The position numbers and the translations under genes were made by a program. From the NCBI RefSeq assembly GCF_002259745.1, contig NZ_MWWW01000005.1, positions 124,060 to 188,059 of the forward strand: 64,000 bases of DNA, written 5' to 3'. The stretch is from Bifidobacterium myosotis (GTDB lineage: Bacteria > Actinomycetota > Actinomycetes > Actinomycetales > Bifidobacteriaceae). The notes below the pieces were generated by a model. That model ran no database searches, was not told the DNA's origin, and worked only from the letters and a program-made list of their open reading frames with translations. Shown piece by piece: positions 19,376 through 28,627 of the stretch; positions within the stretch are counted from its first letter, which is position 1; the number at the start of each line of letters is the position of its first letter.

Positions 19376-22300
19376 TCACCCCGTCTTGGACACGACCAGC
19401 CCGGAGCCACGGTCATACCCCACATCGAAACCGTTGATCGTGGCATGCAACGCGCCATCACCATCGTCCTCGAGGAATACGGTCAGCTTCCCGGCGAGCC
19501 AAGGCGATTCCGTCCACAGCAACGTCTCCTCACCACACCTCTCCTCCAACTCATGAATCAGCGCATCAATCGCGTCGTACCTGCCCATCGCCGCCGGCAA
19601 ACGAACGGCGCACTGCGACACCAGCAGTGCCAGACGATCGTCAGGAACCGAATCCGTCGGCACTTCGGCACCCGGTTCGATACCGTGGGAAGGGTCGCTA
19701 ATCCACGGCAGCAGACGAATGGCGCCTTCCTGCCGCCTCAGCAGCAGGACTTCGACCGTTTCCTGCGTATCACGAACCGCGCGCTGTCCCTTATCATCAT
19801 CCCCATCGTCCAGCGGGCTGTTTTTGAACCAGTCCGTCAGGGTGTTTCCATTGGCATCCATGTCGTACAGCGATTTCAACAGGTAGGACCGTGCATGCGA
19901 CCGCTTCCTGTCCCATTCGGCCGAGCGTTGCACAATCGCCTTCTCGTACGTTTCCCGCCACTGTTCAGGAATCCCCCCAATCGCATGTTCGCCATATGCG
20001 CGACGCACAACGGTCGCGATATCCTCGGGCAGACGTGCAAGCGTCACCGATGATGGTTCCGTCAGCGCCATCACACCCAACGTCTCCAATAGCGACGCCT
20101 CCGCATACACGGCTCGCACCGCCGCATCGAACCGCGGAATCCCCTCCCACTCGGCAATCCCACGGATATAGCAGACGGCCTCCCGCAAGCGCGGAGGCCG
20201 GTCCAGCTGCGCTTCACCGCGATTATGACGGTGCACACGGCCAAGACGCTGCATCAGCAAATCCACCGGCGCGATATCCGTAATCAAGGCATCGAAATCG
20301 ATATCCAGCGACTGCTCCAACACCTGCGTTCCCACGACGATCAGCCGCTCAGGACGCCTGCCGTTCGCCTTCGTGCTCCGAGGCCCGAGCAGTTCACGCA
20401 GCTCGCGTTCGTTATCCATGCGGTCCAGATCCACGAACCGGGAATGCGTCAACCGGACCGTGTCGCCGCCATATCGTCCGGCCAGCAATTGCGCCGCATG
20501 CTGCGCACGGTCCACGGTGTCGCATATCACACCAATGCAACCGCCATCTTGCAGAAGGCCGTCAAGCAAGGCGATCAGCGATTCGTCATCGTCCGCCAAC
20601 ATCCTGCACGCCACCTGCATGGCACGTCCGGACGACGCAACGGGCATCGTATGGAGTCGCGCACCGGAGGAATAGGTAATCATCGGATACGCCTCGGTCT
20701 CGGACTGGGACAGGCTCCCCATCGACGCCCCGACCGGCGACCGACCATTCAGTCCCATACGTTCCGAAGCCTCGGAAGCCGTACGACGCCGACGTCGTCC
20801 GGGATGAACCGGCAGACCATCCGCCGTAGAAGAAACATCCGCAGTCCGATTGTGGTCATTGAGCTCCCCCGCGGACCATCCGCGCAAATATGCTTCCGCC
20901 ATCTCCTTGCGTTGGCGTTCGGGCAAGGTGGCGGACAACAGCACCACCGGTGTGTGAAAGCCTCCCAGCCATTCAAGAATGCGCTTCAGATACTCCTGCA
21001 TATAGGCGTCGTAGGCGTGGCACTCGTCGATAACGACCACCTTGTTGGCGAGCGCCAACTGCCTGAGCACCACATGCTTCATCTGCAGGGCGCCCATGAG
21101 CACCTGATCCACCGTACAGACCAGGAAGTTGGCCAGTGCGCCTTTCTTTCGCCCCCACATCCATTCGGACACCATGGTCTCTGGGCTACCTTTTTTGCGT
21201 ACCGATGTCTCAGAACGATCGCCATCAGCATCAATCGACGATATGGCGCGGCGCGAAGCCGCGATGATACCGCGAAAATCCTCGTTGAGTTGCGCCTTAC
21301 CGTGAGCGAGCCAAATCGTCCTGTCATTCTCGTCCTTTTGCGTCGGCAAAGCATCGAGCCATGCATGGACTCTGCCGAACATGGCATCGGTGGTCGCCAT
21401 CGTCGGAAGAGCCACACATACGCCACCGCGCCCGGTACGATGGGCGAGCAGTTCGGCTGCGGCGAGAGCGGCTTCGGTCTTGCCCTCGCCCATCGGCGCT
21501 TCGATGATCATCAGACCAGGCTGGTCCACCGTTCCGGCCAAACGAACCGCCTCACGTTGTATCGGGCGGGGATGGGCGTTCGGAGGGAGCTTGAATCTGC
21601 TCTGGAACCATGATTCCACGACGGCAGCATCCATGTCCGGTTCAATGGAGGACGACTTCCATGGCTCGCACATATGCAGATTGCGCCAGGCACGATCGGC
21701 GCGGGCATCCAACCCCTCCCAAGAGTCCACATCAGGACCGACGGCCGTATCTGCACCGCGATCATCAATGGAAACGTCACCGCCCAATGCAGCCAGAGTA
21801 CCGGGGACGGGGACCAGCGGAAACAGGCTTTCGTCGCTGTTGCTGGCCATCCAGTCGGCCATGATGACCAATCCGGTCATCAGCGATTCGCTTTCGGCGC
21901 TCAGCCGCCGTATGCCAAGCGTCGCGACATCCCGCGAAGACAATCCGGCGCGGCGGATGACGAACTCCAGCAACTCGTCCTGCACGGGCATCCAACGGCC
22001 CTTCGACGCCGCGTCCCATCCCATGCGTATCGGTTCGCCGAGACAGGCCTCTCTTATCTTATGGTCCTCGGATGGGGTGCCGTGATGTCCGCCGATCACG
22101 CTCGCGTAGGATCGTGCGACGCTTCCGCCCCACCCGTACGCGCCGCACATGTGCCGCTCGAAGATCACTTGCCCGGCTATCGGATGCGTGGGCCTGTTGG
22201 GATTGGACAGGCCGCTCCTGACCGGCAGCCCGGCATGTTCGGGCAGCCACGCCAGCGACGATGAGGAACCGTCATCCGAAGGATCGAAGCGTATGGGCTT

Positions 22301-22573
22301 GGATTGGAACACCGGTGTGGCCTTGCCGATGTCATGCGCACCGGCGAGCAGCGTATACACGCTGCGGGCATAGTCCCTGCCGTCTGTCTTACCGTTCGTG
22401 TCGCGGGCGATTACCCGTTTCACGCCATCCGGCACCCAGTGATCCCAGATGCGTTCCGCCATGGCGATTGAATCGGCCATGTGCACGTACAACGGCAGCC
22501 ACCAGTCACCATCGAGACGATCGGTTTTGCCCCATAGGGAACGGGCCTGTTCGGAAAGATATATTTCGGTCAC
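19376..22573 (-). CDS. cas3: CRISPR-associated helicase/nuclease Cas3, HD type
   Basis: A 1065-residue effector that degrades DNA marked by Cascade. The N-terminal HD nuclease has AGAHDIGK (H80-D81) and GGHHGTP (about 161-167). The superfamily-2 helicase has Walker A APMGEGKTEAA (about 359-369), VVIDECHAYDAYM as DExH box, and LLSATLP. A Ser/Arg-rich insert (SSTADGLPVHPGRRRRRTAS and on) between helicase lobes makes it longer than the usual 850-950 residues. I chose the GTG start because it overlaps the SWIM-gene stop as GTGA and matches the family N-terminus (TEIYLSEQARSLWGKT). Confidence 0.95.
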   Translation of the reverse strand: MTEIYLSEQARSLWGKTDRLDGDWWLPLYVHMADSIAMAERIWDHWVPDGVKRVIARDTNGKTDGRDYARSVYTLLAGAHDIGKATPVFQSKPIRFDPSDDGSSSSLAWLPEHAGLPVRSGLSNPNRPTHPIAGQVIFERHMCGAYGWGGSVARSYASVIGGHHGTPSEDHKIREACLGEPIRMGWDAASKGRWMPVQDELLEFVIRRAGLSSRDVATLGIRRLSAESESLMTGLVIMADWMASNSDESLFPLVPVPGTLAALGGDVSIDDRGADTAVGPDVDSWEGLDARADRAWRNLHMCEPWKSSSIEPDMDAAVVESWFQSRFKLPPNAHPRPIQREAVRLAGTVDQPGLMIIEAPMGEGKTEAALAAAELLAHRTGRGGVCVALPTMATTDAMFGRVHAWLDALPTQKDENDRTIWLAHGKAQLNEDFRGIIAASRRAISSIDADGDRSETSVRKKGSPETMVSEWMWGRKKGALANFLVCTVDQVLMGALQMKHVVLRQLALANKVVVIDECHAYDAYMQEYLKRILEWLGGFHTPVVLLSATLPERQRKEMAEAYLRGWSAGELNDHNRTADVSSTADGLPVHPGRRRRRTASEASERMGLNGRSPVGASMGSLSQSETEAYPMITYSSGARLHTMPVASSGRAMQVACRMLADDDESLIALLDGLLQDGGCIGVICDTVDRAQHAAQLLAGRYGGDTVRLTHSRFVDLDRMDNERELRELLGPRSTKANGRRPERLIVVGTQVLEQSLDIDFDALITDIAPVDLLMQRLGRVHRHNRGEAQLDRPPRLREAVCYIRGIAEWEGIPRFDAAVRAVYAEASLLETLGVMALTEPSSVTLARLPEDIATVVRRAYGEHAIGGIPEQWRETYEKAIVQRSAEWDRKRSHARSYLLKSLYDMDANGNTLTDWFKNSPLDDGDDDKGQRAVRDTQETVEVLLLRRQEGAIRLLPWISDPSHGIEPGAEVPTDSVPDDRLALLVSQCAVRLPAAMGRYDAIDALIHELEERCGEETLLWTESPWLAGKLTVFLEDDGDGALHATINGFDVGYDRGSGLVVSKTG

Positions 22574-24675
22574 ATCAGACCTTTCAATGCCGCTTTGAGA
22601 TTGACCCGGCGGGGATACTTCGCCGATAGCGAGCGCGCATACGCCGCAACCCATGCCGCTCCCATGAAGGGAATCGCCCGGCGCAACCGGTCGGCGACTT
22701 TGCGGTATTCCGCGCGAGATACAGTACCCACGAACGCACGATCCCCCGCATAGGGTTCCAAGAGCAGTGCCGTCGCCCGGACCGGCTGCGATGCGGCGAC
22801 GGAATCATACAGGCGATCGATCGCGCCCGGAACACGGGAACAGTATTCCAGTGTCTGCTCATCCAAATGTTCCGATTGCAACAGATACTCATATATTCGG
22901 TTCTCGCATATACGATTCTCACCATCCCGCGTCTCGCATTCCTCGATGATGGCCGGCAATGTGCGCTCACGCCACTGGCGGCCGCCGACCAGCTTCCTCA
23001 GCCCATCCACACAGGCTCTGCCATCCTCCAAGGTCGCATCGTCATACCATGGGATGGTCTTGCCACCGTGCGCGATGATTCTCCTGTACAAGTGCTCCAA
23101 TTCCGCCCTGTCAGCCAGTCGTTGGGCTGACGCGACCAGAACCGTTATCCATCCATAGGGGAACGTCGTTTCCGGAAGCGTTTCCGAAGCTCGCCATACG
23201 GATGTTTCAGGCACCGCTCGCATATGCCGCATCGCCAGTTCGCGGACGCGCCCGAAATCGTCCGCAAGCACCGCACGGGAGACGGCGAATGTGGCCATCG
23301 CGCCGTCCTCGATATGCTCCAGCTCATATCGCTCTGCCCTGTCGAATTCGCCGGCAAGCACTAGATCATCATGCCGAAGGGCGCACAGTGTCGATCGCCA
23401 TTGTTGCGATTCCTCCTCCAGCTCGGCGACCGAGTCAACTGCAGTCGAATCAGTCACCGTCGAGTCGGCCGATGTCGAAGCGAACGGCGAAATGATCGGC
23501 AAATCAGCGTCGTGCTCCAGATTGGACAGTGCCTGATCCGCAATGTGACGCACACGCGGGTTCGAGGAGAGTGACAATAACGCCGCCGCCATGCCGTCTC
23601 GAGAGGCACTCCAGCTCACCTGAATTCGGTCGTGCACGGCATCGACAAGCATATCGGCCATCGCCTTCAGCACCGCTGCATCGATATCCGCATCCCGCGT
23701 GGCTTTTTCCATAAGCAGCCGAATCTTCCAGACCAGCTGCTCGATGCACTCATCCGCATCTCCCGATGAATCGAGATATTCCAGCGACTTGTCGGCGATG
23801 TTCATCACGGCGACCGCGTTGCGCATGGCGGCCTCATAGTCATCCGTAGCGAGCGCATTGTCCAGTACATCATTCGCACCAGTGAACGCAGCCGTCACGC
23901 CGTCGCCGTCGGGCCAATCGCTCTCATCGAATTCGTCGTCGTCCCATCTATCGTCATCCCACTCGTCGTCATCGTCGCGGAAGTCAAGATACGACTGCAC
24001 GGCGCTTTCCGTCATGCGACCGGCTTGTTGAAGACTCAGACAGGGAAAGCTCATTCGCCGCATTGCCTCGCATTCGTCGATCACCCGAGGATCCCAGACC
24101 AACAACGGGCCATGATCGCCGTACCATGAGGAGCAATAGGACCGAACCGTCTGATAGGTGTCATGAGGAATAGGCCCGGGGTCGTCGGTCGGCATCGTGG
24201 TCGGCGTCATTGTCGGCATCCGAGCCGGTGACGCCGACAACGCCGACGACGAATCCGAGACCGTTCCGCCGGCACCCATCTCCCGCCCCGACGGAACGGC
24301 ACCGTCGGGATGGTGAGCCTGTTCGTCTGACGCGCCATGCACGATGGCGAGCAGCACCGCCGCACAATGCTTACAGTAATGGCCGGAGACAGCCGACGGA
24401 CAGGTGCATGAGCAGGATTGGATGGTCCAGTCCGCAGTCGACAAGCCGGCAGACGGGCTCAACGATGCCAAGTCAACGACCGTCGCATCGGACTGGACAT
24501 CGCCACGGCCATGCACGCGTATGGTGACGTCATACAGAGAACCACCCCTTACCTCTCCGTGAAAGATGCCGGGAGCGATCTGCGTAACACCTTCGACACG
24601 GCCATCACGCCAATACGATTCGCCCCGCTCAAACACACGGGACCCGAACAGCTGGGACATTGCCGAGAATTCCAT
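22570..24675 (-). CDS. SWIM zinc-finger protein coupled to cas3
   Basis: A 701-residue protein with an N-terminal SWIM finger, C90-T-C92 through C101-K-H103 (CxCx8CxH), after a FERGESYWRDGRV segment typical of SWIM proteins. Residues 130-180 are a Thr/Pro-rich linker and 230-250 a very acidic patch (DDDDEWDDDRWDDDEFDES). The rest looks helical and repeat-like, perhaps a protein-interaction scaffold. SWIM domains bind DNA or protein. Its stop overlaps the cas3 start by four bases, so cas3 translation probably depends on it. I do not know it as a Cas protein. The ATG at 24675 has no clear ribosome site; MSQLFGS at 24660 is an alternative. Confidence 0.85.
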   Translation of the reverse strand: MEFSAMSQLFGSRVFERGESYWRDGRVEGVTQIAPGIFHGEVRGGSLYDVTIRVHGRGDVQSDATVVDLASLSPSAGLSTADWTIQSCSCTCPSAVSGHYCKHCAAVLLAIVHGASDEQAHHPDGAVPSGREMGAGGTVSDSSSALSASPARMPTMTPTTMPTDDPGPIPHDTYQTVRSYCSSWYGDHGPLLVWDPRVIDECEAMRRMSFPCLSLQQAGRMTESAVQSYLDFRDDDDEWDDDRWDDDEFDESDWPDGDGVTAAFTGANDVLDNALATDDYEAAMRNAVAVMNIADKSLEYLDSSGDADECIEQLVWKIRLLMEKATRDADIDAAVLKAMADMLVDAVHDRIQVSWSASRDGMAAALLSLSSNPRVRHIADQALSNLEHDADLPIISPFASTSADSTVTDSTAVDSVAELEEESQQWRSTLCALRHDDLVLAGEFDRAERYELEHIEDGAMATFAVSRAVLADDFGRVRELAMRHMRAVPETSVWRASETLPETTFPYGWITVLVASAQRLADRAELEHLYRRIIAHGGKTIPWYDDATLEDGRACVDGLRKLVGGRQWRERTLPAIIEECETRDGENRICENRIYEYLLQSEHLDEQTLEYCSRVPGAIDRLYDSVAASQPVRATALLLEPYAGDRAFVGTVSRAEYRKVADRLRRAIPFMGAAWVAAYARSLSAKYPRRVNLKAALKGLM

Positions 24676-24829
24676 GTATTAACTGTATCCGACACGCATT
24701 ACGCGCTGCTGCGGATGCCGCGGCGACGTGACTGGTATCCCGCGTCTATAATTCGTTGAACATGACGCAGACACTATATTTAGCACATTGTTCTGCTGCG
24801 GATACTAGATGTGCGGAGTGTCCTGTACC

Positions 24830-24858
24830 TTTACGAGCGGTGACATGTTCGCTATAAT
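24830..24858 (+). promoter_or_regulatory. Promoter of the Abi RNA/gene
   Basis: TTTACG (24830-24835), a 17-base spacer and a perfect TATAAT (24853-24858) put initiation near 24865, just before the hairpin upstream of the Abi gene. Confidence 0.6.
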
Positions 24859-24864
24859 TATTGA

Positions 24865-24916
24865 TGTTAAAAGCCACCACTGCCTCTCTTTGAAGCACAC
24901 TAGGGTGGCATTTTTC
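24865..24916 (+). ncRNA. Probable abiF-type ncRNA hairpin
   Basis: GCCACC (24873-24878) pairs with GGTGGC (24904-24909) across 25 bases and is followed by ATTTTTC. The Abi ribosome site (GAGGGG) begins a few bases further on. A small terminated RNA placed directly before an Abi-family gene is the arrangement known as the abiF RNA motif. It is driven by the TATAAT promoter just upstream. I cannot verify the consensus by eye. Confidence 0.5.
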
Positions 24917-24928
24917 TTATCAGAGGGG

Positions 24929-25944
24929 ATGATGAACGAAAACGATACTCCGAAGCTCCGCCCCTATCCGCAGCATCCGACGAAATCATTGGACGTCTTA
25001 TCAGCTAAGCTTATCGACAACGGCTTGTCCGGAGTGAGCCAGGAACTGCTTAAGCGTCGAATCGAGCAGGCCGGTTACTTCCGACTGAAAGGCTACTGGT
25101 ATCCGTTCCTCACCCCTGTATTGGAGCAACCGGCAAAGCGTTCGTTGCCATTCCGGCAAGGTACGCAATTTCAGGATATCTGGGATAGATACTTGTTTGA
25201 TCAGGAACTGCGGATGCTGGTATTCGACGGTATCGTCACCATCGAGATATACCTCAAGAGCTTCCTCGCCCATGAGCTATCGGTATTCGGCGGCGAATTC
25301 GGCTACATGACACGGGAAGGACTCCCGGGGTTGAGCTATGCGACCACTTGTCCTGCCTTTCCTCGTTACGTTCGGCGTTCACCAAATCGAATCTTCCGTA
25401 CCTCAGGCATTTCCGGAACACCTACAGCGATCCGCTGCCTCCGTACTGGATGATCGTCGGATGTCTGAGCTACGGAACGCTCAAGGAGAACTTTTACCAA
25501 GGCGCACCAGCCCATATTAAGAGAAAGCTGGCCACCAGGCTGCACATCTTCAATCCCAACCCGAATCTCGCCGTGCGCGGCGACGCCAAAATCCTCTCCA
25601 ATTGGCTTGAGACTATCCGGCAGGCTCGGAACATGACCGCGCATCACGATCGCTTCTGGAACGAAACCAGCACCCGTATCGCGCCGAAACTGCCGAAGCA
25701 TCGCAGCGGATCCCATGCAAAGGATTGGTGGGGCAACGATTGGGATATTTTCCGCAGGTCTTCCGGCCCCGCCGTGTTCCTCACCATGGAGAACTACCTG
25801 ACGTCCCGGATCGACGGACCCGCATGGACGGAGAAATTCATCTCCCTCATGGATAGGTACCCTCAGATTCCGAAGTCTGACATGGGATTCCCTGACGGAT
25901 GGAGAATGTCGCCACTGTGGCGAGTCGATGGCTCAGTTCATTGA
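24929..25944 (+). pseudogene. Abi family (AbiF/AbiD, HEPN-type) abortive-infection gene, frameshifted
   Basis: The first frame (from MMNENDTPKLRP, GAGGGG upstream) encodes the family N-terminus with TKSLDVLSAKLIDNGL, RRIEQAGYFRLKGYWYPF and DRYLFDQELRMLVFDGI, but runs out at 25453. The family continues in another frame from about 25340: LPPYWMIVGCLSYGTLKENFY, then RQARNMTAHHDRFWN, which holds the HEPN RNase motif RxxxxH. A single missing base near 25330-25350 explains the break. The intact protein would be a phage-defence RNase of about 335 residues. It may be truly dead, programmed, or a sequencing error. Confidence 0.8.
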
Positions 25945-25978
25945 CGGGGGCACCTTAATTGTATAAACGGAAAACGCC

Positions 25979-26028
25979 TGTCTTTTCAGAGACGTGGATT
26001 CAAGGAATTGCCCACCCTTGAAAAGACA
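25979..26028. terminator. Inverted repeat after the Abi gene
   Basis: TGTCTTTTCA at 25979-25988 is complementary to TGAAAAGACA at 26019-26028 across 30 bases. It is positioned to end Abi transcription or the small minus-strand reading frame beyond it. Confidence 0.4.
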
Positions 26029-26046
26029 AGAGATGAGGAATCGTCT

Positions 26047-26148
26047 TTATTGGACGATGTGAGTGATTGCGTAGACCATAAGACCTGCGATGACGATGAC
26101 GGAAACGAGGATTGCAAGTCTGGTTTCATGGCGTTCCTTGGCCGACAT
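26047..26148 (-). CDS. Small single-helix membrane peptide, probably a gene remnant
   Basis: A 33-residue frame reads MSAKERHETRLAILVSVIVI and on through AGLMVYAITHIVQ, a basic start followed by one clear membrane helix. The frame is open upstream to about residue -24 (FAAIAAEAEALANRQAD) without a start codon. A separate MNDNHDETE start further upstream is out of frame. It looks like the C-terminus of a small membrane protein broken by frameshift. Confidence 0.3.
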   Translation of the reverse strand: MSAKERHETRLAILVSVIVIAGLMVYAITHIVQ

Positions 26149-26534
26149 GTCGGCCTGTCGGTTGGCTAGGGCTTCGGCTTCGGCGGCGATGGCCGCGAAT
26201 GCACGCTCATCTGATTCTCAAGCGAGGAATCATCCTCGATGCCACCGAAGGACTATTCGGTTTCGTCGTGGTTGTCGTTCATGGTCCTGCTCCGTTCCTG
26301 ATTGCTGGATTGCTTGCTTTATGCTTGCTGGCTTGTTTGATTGCTTGCGCGTCTGCTCGCCTGCATGCCGCCAAGCTTGATTGTTTGATTGCCTGACTGC
26401 CTGCCGGCAGGCTTGCTGGCTTGCCAGCTTTCGGTTTGCCCCGCGAGGATAGACATGCGGGTGGCGACGAGCGCGTAGCGTGCGATCGACCGGTAAAGCT
26501 GACGGCCTTTGCCGTCGTTCCAGAACCGGTCGAA
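26149..26534. other. Gap with low-complexity CTTG-rich stretch
   Basis: No supported gene apart from upstream remnants of the small membrane peptide. Bases 26305-26430 are a degenerate run of GCTTG/GATTG words (TTGCTTG, GGCTTG, GATTGCCTG). Such runs may mark slipped replication or decayed DNA next to the repeat at 26535. Confidence 0.4.
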
Positions 26535-26737
26535 TTGTGCTATCTGCTTTGCAAGGGGTACATCAGACCATCTGCGGTTATGTATCTGCCTTGCAAGGGG
26601 TACCTAAACAGCGATACCCCAAGTATCGACCTTGCAATTTCAACCCTCATAGTCGCAGTTCCGACATTCAGGCACCCCTCGCAAAGCAGATACATAACCG
26701 CACACGCGACAAAGTACCCCTCACAACCGAGATACCC
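26535..26737 (+). repeat. 203-bp dispersed direct repeat, copy B
   Basis: Second copy of the element at 10435-10637, same orientation and length. Differences cluster in the middle (for example GGTACCTAAACAGCG against GGTACCCCACCAGCA). The outer inverted units are almost unchanged, which suggests selection on the paired ends rather than the centre. It lies between the defence island and the integrase region. Confidence 0.85.
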
Positions 26738-26817
26738 CCTATACGGTGAACTTATCGACGCGGAGGCGAAGAAAATCCGATAGGGGAAGTCCCCGACGAT
26801 TCCAGGATTGCGGTCGT

Positions 26818-26847
26818 GTACCAAATCTGTACCAAACAAGTACCAAA
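26818..26847 (+). repeat. Three GTACCAAA direct repeats, 11-bp period
   Basis: GTACCAAA occurs at 26818, 26829 and 26840, on one helix face. Short phased repeats 450 bp before an integrase gene are typical of arm-type binding sites flanking an att core, although I cannot identify the core. Confidence 0.4.
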
Positions 26848-27162
26848 ACGGCTTTCGCCGGAAAACAGAAAAGCGCCGGAACCCAAGGATTCCAACGCCT
26901 TTCGTGGCAGTCGCCAGTGGTACCCCCAGAGAGGGGGATACGGCCCAGCGTCGTACAGGTCCATCTCCACCACTCCGGGGGCAAATAAATTTACCTTCAT
27001 TACTTACAAAATCAATCATAGCAACGGTTCCCGCTTTCTTCCAATAGACACGCAAGCAGTGTTGCTCCTTATCGTCATCTTCATGCGGCTGATGGTCGAA
27101 ACGACCTGTGACGAGTGATCGAATCAGCCTAAACCTCAATGATTGCAAGGCCTAAGGCACTA
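26848..27162. other. Intergenic region before integrase 1
   Basis: I see no supported gene. The sequence includes a GGTACCCCCAGAGAGGGGGATA palindrome-like patch near 26921 and an AT-rich part from 26985. It probably belongs to the attachment region of the element. Confidence 0.35.
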
Positions 27163-27236
27163 GAGGTGCATTTTTAGGTGCAATGGCTCACTGAGAGCGT
27201 ATTCGGCCACTTGGTGGCATTTTTGGTGGCATTTTT
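27163..27236 (+). repeat. GGTG(G)CATTTTT repeats upstream of integrase 1
   Basis: AGGTGCATTTTTAGGTGCA lies at 27164-27182, and two perfect tandem GGTGGCATTTTT units lie at 27213-27236. They sit 55-125 bases before the integrase start and are good candidates for integrase or excisionase arm sites. Confidence 0.45.
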
Positions 27237-27290
27237 CCGAGGCCGTTATGCCATGCCATCGATCTTGGATTCAGCACAAGGAGCATCATC

Positions 27291-28535
27291 ATGTCCGCGA
27301 GGACGAAGAAGGACAGTATGGGGCCGTCGCCGGGACGGCGGAGCAGGTTCGGCACCGTGACGCCGCGCTACGATACCGCAGGCAATCTCGTCGCCTGGCA
27401 GGTGCGGTACCCGGACCCGAAACGACCGGGCAAGAAGGTCCAGCGTCAGTTCAAGCCGGACATGGAGCACGAGGCGCACCAGTGGCTCGAAGAGGAACGG
27501 CATCTGGTGGAACTGGATCGCAAGAACATCCAGGAATGGGTCCATCCGTCAGAACGCCGCCGCAGGAAGCGCGCGAACCTGATCTCGTTCGAGGATTACG
27601 TGACCCGGTGGGCGGAAGGATACCGGCTGCCGAACGGCGAGAGGATAGCCGGCGGCACGCGCCGGAACCTGTATCTCGACATCGCGCACTTCATGCCGGG
27701 CTTCAAGGGCAAGCTCCTGACCGAGATCACGCCGAAGGACATCAAACGCTGGTACGACGCGCCGCACCCTGAGGGGCAATGGGCGTTCCGCCGCTCATGC
27801 ATGCGCCTGAAGGCGGCGTTCGCCAGCGCCACGAAGATGAGTATGGACGGCTCCCCGCCGCTGATCCGCGACAACCCGTTCATCCTGCCCATACCACCCG
27901 CGCCACGATCCGCCAGGGAGGACGTTCCACCGGTCACGCCGCTGGAACTCAAGCTGATCGCGGAGAACATGCCCGACTACACGAGACTGGCGGTGATACT
28001 CGCCACGCTCGTCGGAGGCCTCCGTTGCGGCGAGCTGTGCGGCCTGCAGATCAAGGACATCGACCTGAAGGCCAAACGCCTGACCGTGCGACATTCCGTC
28101 AACAGGGGCTATGCGGATCGCGGTTCGACACGCATCGCCAGGACCAAGACCGACTCCAGCCGGCGCACCGTGCCCATCCCCGACGGACTCGTTCCCCTGA
28201 TTCACGACCACCTGCTCAGGCACTGCGAATGGACGGACCCGGAAGCCATGGTCTTCCGCCCCAGACGAGCCTCGGTGATGAGCCAGACCACCCTGGAGGC
28301 CCAGTTCCGCAAAGCCAGGGAGAAAGCCGGCCGCCCCGACCTGACCTTCCAATCCCTGCGAGCGAGCCACGCGACCCTGCTCATGCTCAAGGGCGGCACT
28401 CTGCGGGAAGTCATGGACGAACTCGGCCACGTCAGCGAGAAGGTCGCCATCAAGCACTACCAGCGCATCGTCGCCCGACACCGCAACCAGATCGTCAACC
28501 AACTCGCCGAAGACTTCATCAAAGCAGCGCAATGA
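27291..28535 (+). CDS. Tyrosine integrase 1
   Basis: A 414-residue phage/ICE-type site-specific recombinase. Residues 15-60 form the arm-binding/AP2-like N-terminus (FGTVTPRYDTAGNLVAWQVR). The core-binding domain spans about 95-190 and the catalytic domain 215-400, with R245 (GGLRCGE), K286 (RTKTDSS), R357, H380 (ELGHVS) and nucleophile Y390 (KHYQRI). The usual HxxR histidine is replaced by Gln (Q354-S-L-R). AAGGAG lies before the ATG. It is closely related to integrase 2 at 33.7 kb. Confidence 0.92.
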   Translation: MSARTKKDSMGPSPGRRSRFGTVTPRYDTAGNLVAWQVRYPDPKRPGKKVQRQFKPDMEHEAHQWLEEERHLVELDRKNIQEWVHPSERRRRKRANLISFEDYVTRWAEGYRLPNGERIAGGTRRNLYLDIAHFMPGFKGKLLTEITPKDIKRWYDAPHPEGQWAFRRSCMRLKAAFASATKMSMDGSPPLIRDNPFILPIPPAPRSAREDVPPVTPLELKLIAENMPDYTRLAVILATLVGGLRCGELCGLQIKDIDLKAKRLTVRHSVNRGYADRGSTRIARTKTDSSRRTVPIPDGLVPLIHDHLLRHCEWTDPEAMVFRPRRASVMSQTTLEAQFRKAREKAGRPDLTFQSLRASHATLLMLKGGTLREVMDELGHVSEKVAIKHYQRIVARHRNQIVNQLAEDFIKAAQ

Positions 28536-28578
28536 CCACATGCAGACGAATACGGATTGAGACGCCCTGTTGCCCGGT

Positions 28579-28618
28579 GTATACAGAACTATTCCCAATC
28601 TGGAATAGTTCTGTATAC
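28579..28618. promoter_or_regulatory. Perfect 17-bp palindrome before the toxin-antitoxin pair
   Basis: The arms 28579-28595 and 28602-28618 (outer ends GTATACAGAACTATTCC) pair perfectly around CAATCT. It ends nine bases before the ATG of the helix-turn-helix gene. This is the expected place for an autoregulatory operator; it would also fold as an RNA hairpin after integrase 1. Confidence 0.65.
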
Positions 28619-28627
28619 AATAGGAAT

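Noticed and set aside
26738..27162. A tRNA gene as attachment site
   Set aside because: No cloverleaf or TTC-loop consensus could be found by eye.
27779..28627. Upstream extension of the HTH gene through integrase 1
   Set aside because: Out of frame with the integrase and lacking any domain; the true start is after the palindrome at 28628.
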